A stretch of DNA of 45,455 bases, from assembly GCA_900553865.1 (NCBI GenBank), contig USFC01000003.1:1-45455 (forward strand), read 5' to 3'. Both the position numbers and the translations under genes were made by a program. Positions 39,222-45,455 of this stretch are shown in pieces. The stretch comes from an uncultured Clostridium sp. (lineage in GTDB: Bacteria > Bacillota > Clostridia > TANB77 > CAG-508). Numbering within the stretch: position 1 is the first letter of the stretch; each line of letters starts with the position of its first letter. Below the pieces are notes generated by a model that was not told the DNA's origin, ran no database searches, and was given only the letters and a program-made list of their open reading frames with translations.

Positions 39222-40874
39222 TTACCCTTCTATTATTTTTACTATTTGTTGCTCTAATTCTTTTATTCTATTATTTAATTGCTCTATGTCTTGGTCTTTT
39301 GCATCTTCACTAAGCATTTCTTCTTTTACTATGTCTGACATGTCTTCTAATTCTTCTTTTAAAGTTTGTATTCTGTCTAATACTTCTAATCTTATATATT
39401 TCTTTTCGTGTTCTTTTGCTCCTTTTACTCTTCCTAGTCTTTGAACTTCTTCGTTTAGTTCGTATTCTTCACCATACTCTGGAATTATAACAGGAATTTG
39501 TGTTGTTCCTTGTAATTTTTGCTTTAATATTATTTGTCCTTCTGGCTCCCCATGTACTAAGAATATTGTTTTTGGTTTTCTTATAAATGAATACACAAAG
39601 TTTAAAAGCCATTCTTGGTCTGCGTGACCTGAATATCCTTCTATATACTCAATTCGCGCATTTACTGCTATTTCTTCTCCAAATATTTTTACTTTTTTTG
39701 CCCCATCTACAATTTTTCTGCCAAGTGTACCAGGTGCTTGGTAGCCTACAAATAATATTGTACTATTAGGATTCCATAAATTATGTTTTAAATGATGTTT
39801 TATTCTTCCAACCTCGCACATACCACTTGCTGAAATTATTATTGATGACTCATTTTTTTCATTTAAAGCTTTAGATTCTTCTGCTGTTTGTGTAAATTGT
39901 AGCCCTGGAAATTCTAGTGGATTGTCCCCTCTTCTCATTATTTCTTGTGTTTCTTCATCAAATATGTCCATGTTTTCTTTGAAAATTTGAGTTGCTGAAA
40001 TTGCAAGTGGACTATCTACATATACTGGAACTCTCATTAATGTTTCGTATTTTTTTATAAACTCTTCATCATTTCTTATTTCTTTTAAGTTATTTAGTTC
40101 ATATAAAATTTCTTGTGTTCTTCCTACTGCAAATGAAGGAATTACAACTGTTCCACCTTTGTCTAGTGTTTCTGAAACTATATTTAAAAACATTTCTGCT
40201 TTATCGTCATTTCTGTTGTGCAATCTTCCTCCATATGTTGATTCCATTACTAAATAATCTGCATCATCTATCATTGTTGGTGATGACAAAAGTGGAATAT
40301 CATTGTTGCCCAAATCTCCTGTAAATACTGCTTTTGTTCTTTTTCCATTTTCATCTGCCCAAATTTCTATTATTGCTGAACCTAACATATGCCCTGCATC
40401 GTTAAACCTTACATGTATATTATCGCTTATATCTATTATTTCGTCATATTTTATTGGGCTAAATATTTCTAAACACTTTGTAGCGTCTTCGGCCGTATAT
40501 AAAGGTGGCTCTGGTTTTAAACCTTTACGCACTCTTTTTCTATTTTTCCACTCAATTTCCATTTCTTGAATGTGCCCACTATCTGGTAGCATTATTGAGC
40601 ATAAATCACATGTAGCTTTTGTGGCATATATCGGATTTCTATAACCTTCATTATATAGTTTTGGAATTCTTCCTGAATGGTCTATGTGTGCATGCGTTAA
40701 TAGCATAAAATCTATATCATGTACATCATATGCAAAAGGTGCTGAATTTTCCCATTCGTCTTCAGCTTTTCCTTGATACATTCCACAATCTACTAAAAAC
40801 TTCTTTCCTGCAGCCTCTACTAAAAAGTTAGAGCCTGTAACTGTTTTTGTTGCTCCTAAAAAAGTAACTTTCAT
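39222..40874 (-). CDS. Beta-CASP metallo-beta-lactamase-fold RNase/nuclease
   Basis: 550 residues. Metal site LLTHAHIDHSGRIPKLY (about 58-74, HxHxDH) and NDAGHMLGSAIIEIW (about 157-171); Asp in AVFTGDLGNNDIPLL (about 181-195). Beta-CASP motifs are VIPSFAVGRTQEILY, VDSPLAISAT, SGMCEVGRIKHHL and HGEPEGQ. It is closest to the CPSF73/YSH1-like RNA-processing family common in Clostridia. An added C-terminal coiled coil (about 480-550, ending IEQLNNRIKELEQQIVKII) may mediate oligomerisation. Substrate RNA is not known. It starts 9 nt upstream of the GH15 gene. Confidence 0.93.
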   Translation of the reverse strand: MKVTFLGATKTVTGSNFLVEAAGKKFLVDCGMYQGKAEDEWENSAPFAYDVHDIDFMLLTHAHIDHSGRIPKLYNEGYRNPIYATKATCDLCSIMLPDSGHIQEMEIEWKNRKRVRKGLKPEPPLYTAEDATKCLEIFSPIKYDEIIDISDNIHVRFNDAGHMLGSAIIEIWADENGKRTKAVFTGDLGNNDIPLLSSPTMIDDADYLVMESTYGGRLHNRNDDKAEMFLNIVSETLDKGGTVVIPSFAVGRTQEILYELNNLKEIRNDEEFIKKYETLMRVPVYVDSPLAISATQIFKENMDIFDEETQEIMRRGDNPLEFPGLQFTQTAEESKALNEKNESSIIISASGMCEVGRIKHHLKHNLWNPNSTILFVGYQAPGTLGRKIVDGAKKVKIFGEEIAVNARIEYIEGYSGHADQEWLLNFVYSFIRKPKTIFLVHGEPEGQIILKQKLQGTTQIPVIIPEYGEEYELNEEVQRLGRVKGAKEHEKKYIRLEVLDRIQTLKEELEDMSDIVKEEMLSEDAKDQDIEQLNNRIKELEQQIVKIIEG

Positions 40875-40891
40875 TCTTTACCTCCCACTTG

Positions 40892-40941
40892 TGAAGCAAA
40901 AGGGACGTTTCTTTTTGCTTTGCAAACTCCATTTTGCTTCA
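40892..40941. repeat. GGGAC-core palindrome, subtype D variant
   Basis: TGAAGCAAAAGGGACGTTTC...TTTTGCTTCA, upstream of the beta-CASP gene. The outer arms TGAAGCAAAA/TTTTGCTTCA are unique to this copy, while the GGGACGTTTCTTTTT core is shared. Confidence 0.88.
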
Positions 40942-40982
40942 TTTTCTTAATTTTTCTTAATTTTTCGAGTTCTTTTGAACAT

Positions 40983-41014
40983 TGTGACGCAAAAAGAAAC
41001 GTCCCAACGCGTCA
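40983..41014. repeat. GGGAC-core palindrome, subtype D, containing a stop codon
   Basis: GTGACGCAAAAAGAAACGTC...GCGTCAC. Read on the minus strand it begins GTGACGCG: its TGA is the stop codon of the gene at 41012-42676. Confidence 0.9.
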
Positions 41015-42676
41015 CTCCCAAATTTTTATCTTTTTGTTCAATTTCACGTTTAATTCTACTTTTTCGCTTATTTCTATTTCTTTTGTTTCTTCTTCTATGT
41101 TCGTGTCATATATTTCTATTTTTAAGATTCCTTTTTTGTATTTTAATACATATATTGTGTTTTCTAGCTTTATTATTTTGCTTTGAAATTGATTTTTTAA
41201 AATCTTATAATTTAGCTCCTCTTCTTGTGTAAATCTTATTACTACTTTTTCTGCACAAGCTTTTTTTATTATTTGTTTTTCTACTTTTGTTACATATTCT
41301 TCTATTTTTTTTTCTTTGCTTATATTGTATTGTTTGTAAGGAAGTTGTTCATAATATCTTATTTCATATATTAAGTCTGTTATTTCTTTTTTGCCTTCTG
41401 CTTTGTCTATTTTTTCTTCTAAGCATTTTAAAAAGTATTTTTGCAATTCTTCTATTTGTTTTTCTTCATTTGTTTTTTCGCTTTCTTTTATATCTATTTC
41501 TTCATAAAATTCCTTTTGATTTTCTAATTTTTGCTTTGTTACTACAAATTCCTTTGGTTGCATTTGTAAATTACATTCTTTTATTTGGTTTAAATATTTT
41601 TCTCTTTCTTTTTCTAACATAATATTTAAATGACTTACACTAAATATTTTGTCTTTATTTGCAAGTTTTGAATTTCTTTTTTCATACTCTTCTTTTAATA
41701 ATTTTTCATCACTAAGAATTGTATCTATTTCTTTTATTTTTTTAGTTAAATCTTTTTTTGTTTTTGATAATTCTTCTACATATTTTTTATTATCTTGCAT
41801 TTTTTCTAAATGTTCTTCTACTTTTTTCTTTTCCTCTAGTAATATCCTTTTTTGCTCTTTATTTATATTGCTTCCTATTGCTAATATTGTTTTTATTAAT
41901 TGATTCCAAAAGTTTTGCGCATTTCCCTTGCCATATTTTTCTATTAATATTTCCTGCATTTTATTTACATAGTCTTTTTCCTCTTGCATCTCTTCTGTTG
42001 TCATTCCAAAATTTTCGTTATATTTGCTTCTTAATATTTCATTGTTTGGCATTTCGACTTCTTCTTCGTCTTCTTCGTTGTTTATTATCCATGTTTGTAA
42101 AAAATGATTTCCTAAAAGAATTAACAAATTTTGGTACACTATATTTATATTTTTGCTTTCCATTTGACTAGTAGTTATATCCCAAGACCATCCGTTAAAG
42201 TCACGTATTACTTCTACATAATTCATTTTGTTTCCTATACTTAGCACATTTTTCATGGCCAAACTGTATAAATAATACTCATCTTCTAGCTCAATTTCCT
42301 TTTGACTTAGTTCTATTAGTGCCTCTAACATCATTCTTTCATTTGGATATACTGTTATTTTTCCTTTTTCTTTTTCTACAATGTAATTGACATTTTTTTC
42401 TTCTAAAACTTTACTTTCATCTGATAATGGTTTTACTAATTTTATTTCTTTGCATTCTTCTTTTATTACTTCAATTATCTTTTTTACATAATTTTTTTTG
42501 CTAGAAACATTTACTTTTATTGTTTTGTAGTCTTCATACCCATTTTCTATTTTATATAACATACTAAGCAGAAGGTTTTTTACATCTTCTGAAAAAGCCT
42601 TCTGCTCTAATACATTTTCTAAAATATTATTATAATCTTTTAAATTTATTTTCGAAAAAATATCCTCTTTCGCCAT
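41012..42676 (-). CDS. Unrecognised coiled-coil protein (554 residues)
   Basis: I do not recognise this protein. The N-terminal part (about 1-190) is mixed alpha/beta and includes VNYIVEKEKGKITVYPNERM and an aromatic DFNGWSWDI; there is a helical stretch with an acidic insert (NNEEDEEEVEM, about 200). Residues about 270-400 are strongly heptad-like (KRILLEEKKKVEEHLEKMQD...). The C-terminal about 150 residues are basic-acidic with beta strands near the end (ENTIYVLKYKKGILKIEIYD). No signal peptide or membrane segment. It sits between ftsK/spoIIIE and the beta-CASP gene. A cytoplasmic structural role is possible, but function is unknown. Confidence 0.8.
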   Translation of the reverse strand: MAKEDIFSKINLKDYNNILENVLEQKAFSEDVKNLLLSMLYKIENGYEDYKTIKVNVSSKKNYVKKIIEVIKEECKEIKLVKPLSDESKVLEEKNVNYIVEKEKGKITVYPNERMMLEALIELSQKEIELEDEYYLYSLAMKNVLSIGNKMNYVEVIRDFNGWSWDITTSQMESKNINIVYQNLLILLGNHFLQTWIINNEEDEEEVEMPNNEILRSKYNENFGMTTEEMQEEKDYVNKMQEILIEKYGKGNAQNFWNQLIKTILAIGSNINKEQKRILLEEKKKVEEHLEKMQDNKKYVEELSKTKKDLTKKIKEIDTILSDEKLLKEEYEKRNSKLANKDKIFSVSHLNIMLEKEREKYLNQIKECNLQMQPKEFVVTKQKLENQKEFYEEIDIKESEKTNEEKQIEELQKYFLKCLEEKIDKAEGKKEITDLIYEIRYYEQLPYKQYNISKEKKIEEYVTKVEKQIIKKACAEKVVIRFTQEEELNYKILKNQFQSKIIKLENTIYVLKYKKGILKIEIYDTNIEEETKEIEISEKVELNVKLNKKIKIWE

Positions 42677-42708
42677 TTTTCTTTTGCCTTTCTTTTGTCT
42701 ATTTTATA

Positions 42709-45198
42709 TTAGTATTCTTCTTCTGTTCCATTTAATTCACTTATTTTCTTTATTGTGTTTATTGCTGTTCCTACTTCAGTTGTTTTTGCTTCTGCTGGAA
42801 CCGGAGTAGTTGCCATTTTTAACTCTTGCCATCTATCTTTTGTTACTAAAACTTCACGTGGTTTGCTGCCTTGATATCCTGAAATTATGCCTCTTTCTTC
42901 CATTTGGTCTATTATTCTTCCTGCTCTTGCATAACCTACTTTAAATCTTCTTTGTATAAAAGATGTAGAAGCCTGACCTGTTTCAACTACTACGTCTATT
43001 GCTTCCATTAAAAGTGGGTCTGTTTCGTCATCGTCTTCTGCTTGTTCTGCTATTTCTTTATCTGTTTTATTTGAATTTTCTATACTTTCAATTATGTCTT
43101 CATTATATTTTGCTTCTCCATTTGCTTTTAAGAAGTTTACAATTTTTTCTACTTCTCCATCTGAAATGAAAGCTCCCTGAATTCTTGTTGGCTTTGGTGC
43201 TCCTGTTGGGAAAAATAGCATATCTCCTTTTCCTAACAATTTTTCTGCCCCTACCATATCTAATATTGTTCTAGAGTCTACTTGTGAAGACACTGCAAAT
43301 GCTATTCTTGATGGAATATTTGCTTTAATTAAACCTGTAATTACATCTACAGATGGTCTTTGTGTTGCAATTACCAAGTGCATTCCTGCTGCTCTTGCTT
43401 TTTGAGCTAAACGACAAATTGCATCTTCTACATCTTTTTTAGCCACCATCATTAAATCTGCAAGCTCATCTATAATAATTACTATATGTGGCAATTTTCC
43501 AATTCCATCTTTTTTGTCTACTGCTTCATTGTAGCCCTTTAAATCTCTTACTCCTTTCGCTGCAAAAGTTGCATATCTATTTTCCATTTCTTGGACTGCC
43601 CATGCAAGTGCCCCCGCTGCTTTTCTTGGGTCTGTAACAACTGGAATTAATAAATGTGGTATTCCATTATATACTGAAAGTTCAACTACTTTTGGGTCTA
43701 CCATTACCAATTTTACTTCACTTGGCTTTGCTTTGTATATTATGCTTGCAATTAAAGTATTTATACATACTGATTTTCCTGAACCTGTTGCACCTGCTAT
43801 CATTACGTGTGGCATTTTTGCAATATCTGTAATTATTTCTTTTCCTGCTACATCTTTTCCTAGTGCAAATGCAAGTTTTGATTTATGTTCTTCAAATTCT
43901 GGTGTATCTATTATATCTCTTAAATGAACTATTTCATTTTCTGCATTTGGAACTTCAATTCCCACAGCATGTTTTCCCGGAATTGGAGCTTCTATACGAA
44001 TAGTTTCTGCTGCTAAGTTTAGTGCTATATCATCTGCTAAATTTGCAATTCTGCTAACACGTACGCCTTCTGCTGGTTTTAATTCATACCTTGTAATTGC
44101 TGGTCCAATTGAAACATTTTCTACTTTTGCAGAAACACCAAAACTGTATAGAGTTTTTTGTAATTTGGCTGCTGTATCTGCTACTGCTTTTTTTCCGCCT
44201 TTTAGTGCTTGTTTGCTTCCTTCTGAAAGCATTTGTATCGGTGGGAATTCATATTTTTCGTTTTCACTTTCTGTAGTCATTGTATGCTCTAAGTTTAATA
44301 CTTCTTTAACTTTTTCTTCTTTTGTTTCTACTTCTTGTTTAAATAAATTTCCAAGTTCGTTTGGATTAGGTTTTACTGTCTTTTCCATTCCAAGTGGTCT
44401 TAAATCATCTTTGTCATGATTGTATTTCTTTAACTTGCCACTTTTCATTTCATCTTCCAAACCACTTAAGTTTATGCTTAATTGATTTTCATCAATTTCC
44501 ATTGCTTTTCTTCTTGCTTCTTCTTTTTCTCTTAGTTTTCTTTCTCTTGCTGTTTCTTTTCTTGGCATTTCTTCTTGAACATTATATATATGTTGCTTTT
44601 TATTTGAAGTTTTTGCCCTTTCTTTTTCTTCTTTCTTAATTTCTCTGCGTTCTTCTATATCTTCTACTATGTTAGAAATAATTTTAGCTGAATTTATTTT
44701 AAATATAAATGTTAAAGAAATTATTGCTACTCCTATTGCTAATATTATTGTTCCCAAGCTTCCTAATAACTTTATTAGTGGAATAGCAATTATAGCTCCT
44801 ATTACTCCTCCTCCTATATCTTTAGTTCCTAACTTATATGCTGCTTCTAAATTTTTTCCCATATCATTAGTTGTTCCGATATTTCCTGCTGAAATTTGAA
44901 AAACACTAAGTAAAACTGCTATGCATAGTAAAAAGGCTATATATAACACCATTTTTGAAAAAACATATTCTTTTTCCTTGTTACAAGCTAAATATATTCC
45001 TATTAAAAAAGTGCCAACTGGGATAATGTACTTAATAAATCCCATTATTCCACCAAGCACGGGGCTTAATGTTTCCCCTAAAAAGCCTGATTTTGTATAT
45101 ATTAAAACAGCAAGTAAAATACTAGCTACAATTATTCCAATTACTGTTATATCTATTGAATTTACATTTGATTTCTTTCTTTTCCCTCTTTTTGCCAT
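42709..45198 (-). CDS. DNA translocase FtsK/SpoIIIE
   Basis: 829 residues. Start MAKRGKRKKS at 45198, after AAAGGATG; an ATG 9 nt upstream is less well placed. Four membrane segments (about 19-38, 48-68, 78-96 and 130-165), a charged linker (about 180-320), then the motor: alpha/beta domains with Walker A MIAGATGSGKSVCINTLIAS (about 470-489), Walker B VIIIDELADLMMVAKKDVED (about 590-609) and VIATQRPSVDVITGLIKANI. The C-terminal gamma winged helix (EAIDVVVETGQASTSFIQRR and beyond) reads KOPS/SRS. It moves chromosomal DNA through a closing septum during division or sporulation; FtsK and SpoIIIE cannot be told apart from this alone. Confidence 0.96.
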   Translation of the reverse strand: MAKRGKRKKSNVNSIDITVIGIIVASILLAVLIYTKSGFLGETLSPVLGGIMGFIKYIIPVGTFLIGIYLACNKEKEYVFSKMVLYIAFLLCIAVLLSVFQISAGNIGTTNDMGKNLEAAYKLGTKDIGGGVIGAIIAIPLIKLLGSLGTIILAIGVAIISLTFIFKINSAKIISNIVEDIEERREIKKEEKERAKTSNKKQHIYNVQEEMPRKETARERKLREKEEARRKAMEIDENQLSINLSGLEDEMKSGKLKKYNHDKDDLRPLGMEKTVKPNPNELGNLFKQEVETKEEKVKEVLNLEHTMTTESENEKYEFPPIQMLSEGSKQALKGGKKAVADTAAKLQKTLYSFGVSAKVENVSIGPAITRYELKPAEGVRVSRIANLADDIALNLAAETIRIEAPIPGKHAVGIEVPNAENEIVHLRDIIDTPEFEEHKSKLAFALGKDVAGKEIITDIAKMPHVMIAGATGSGKSVCINTLIASIIYKAKPSEVKLVMVDPKVVELSVYNGIPHLLIPVVTDPRKAAGALAWAVQEMENRYATFAAKGVRDLKGYNEAVDKKDGIGKLPHIVIIIDELADLMMVAKKDVEDAICRLAQKARAAGMHLVIATQRPSVDVITGLIKANIPSRIAFAVSSQVDSRTILDMVGAEKLLGKGDMLFFPTGAPKPTRIQGAFISDGEVEKIVNFLKANGEAKYNEDIIESIENSNKTDKEIAEQAEDDDETDPLLMEAIDVVVETGQASTSFIQRRFKVGYARAGRIIDQMEERGIISGYQGSKPREVLVTKDRWQELKMATTPVPAEAKTTEVGTAINTIKKISELNGTEEEY

Positions 45199-45306
45199 TT
45201 TTAACATCCTTTCTTTAAGATTACGTTATTTCCCATTTCAATTCTATCATTACACTTATTTATTTGCAAGAATTTGATGAAAATTTATTTTCTTTTTTTA
45301 CCTTTT

Positions 45307-45378
45307 GGGACGTTTCCTTTTGGTACGTTTTGGACATTTCTTTTTGCACCTGTTTTTGGGAACGGATCAAAAAAACAG
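45307..45378. repeat. GGGAC-core elements upstream of ftsK/spoIIIE, including subtype E
   Basis: A D-like word GGGACGTTTCCTTTTGG at 45307 is followed at 45350-45378 by CTGTTTTTGGGAACGGATCA and AAAAAACAG, a close relative of the palindrome at 22501-22530. Confidence 0.75.
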
Positions 45379-45455
45379 CTACACTAAATTTCATTTAATA
45401 TAATAAGAGTATATATATTATTTGCAATACCGCGTAAGTCGACCAAACGAGCTAT
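45379..45455. other. Window-edge spacer, possible upstream promoter region
   Basis: AT-rich sequence upstream of the repeat cluster. TTGCAA, 16 nt, TATTAT on the minus strand (about 45425-45398) could be a promoter for ftsK/spoIIIE, but it is weak. Nothing else was seen. Confidence 0.35.

Overview
The window looks like a chromosomal stretch of a very AT-rich Gram-positive anaerobe of the Clostridia type. This rests on low GC, AGGAGG ribosome binding sites, the yicC-remA-rpoZ-gmk-priA-def-fmt order, radA-disA, asp23-amaP, formate-tetrahydrofolate ligase and a Phe T-box. The species cannot be named from sequence alone. Almost every gene lies on the minus strand; mutS2 (30154-32610) is the only clear plus-strand gene.

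Layout. 1-491: decayed CHAP-type peptidoglycan hydrolase of the kind carried by conjugative elements, cut by the window edge. 601-2808: five small genes (GNAT, DUF3781, deoxyribosyltransferase-like, NUDIX, HAM1/RdgB-like) that look like a nucleotide-handling accessory cluster. 2933-6855: pheT, pheS, a T-box leader and its promoter. 6889-8957: BspA-like leucine-rich-repeat surface protein with a prepilin-like N terminus. 9162-10001: unrecognised protein, weakly PIN-like. 10115-12241: groES-groEL under a promoter with a CIRCE-like operator. 12274-13231: REP-associated (RAYT-like) transposase inside matching inverted repeats. 13230-19161: fhs, yuiD-like, xseB, a membrane-anchored protein, xseA, nusB, DUF2273, amaP and asp23. 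19182-21303: two prepilin-like proteins. 21359-29962: fmt, def, priA (two frameshifts), two small monocistronic genes with near-consensus promoters, gmk, rpoZ, remA, yicC, an AT-hook/lysine-rich membrane protein and rsmE. 30154-32610: mutS2. 32767-36181: cyclophilin, disA and radA. 36190-37302: second RAYT-like transposase between its own palindromes. 37227-45198: GH15 glycosidase, beta-CASP nuclease, a coiled-coil protein and FtsK/SpoIIIE.

Two systems stand out. (1) Two prepilin-like surface genes carry a (GT)n/(CA)n tract between a well-placed ATG and the prepilin segment. At the repeat lengths present here both genes are out of frame, while a third paralogue has an eroded tract and is locked in frame. 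This is what slipped-strand phase variation of a pilin-like surface layer would look like. (2) About seventeen palindromic elements share a GGGAC core but have locus-specific self-complementary arms. They sit just after stop codons, flank both RAYT-like genes with matching subtypes, and have entered the coding sequence of the GH15 gene. This resembles a REP/RAYT system with several subtypes.
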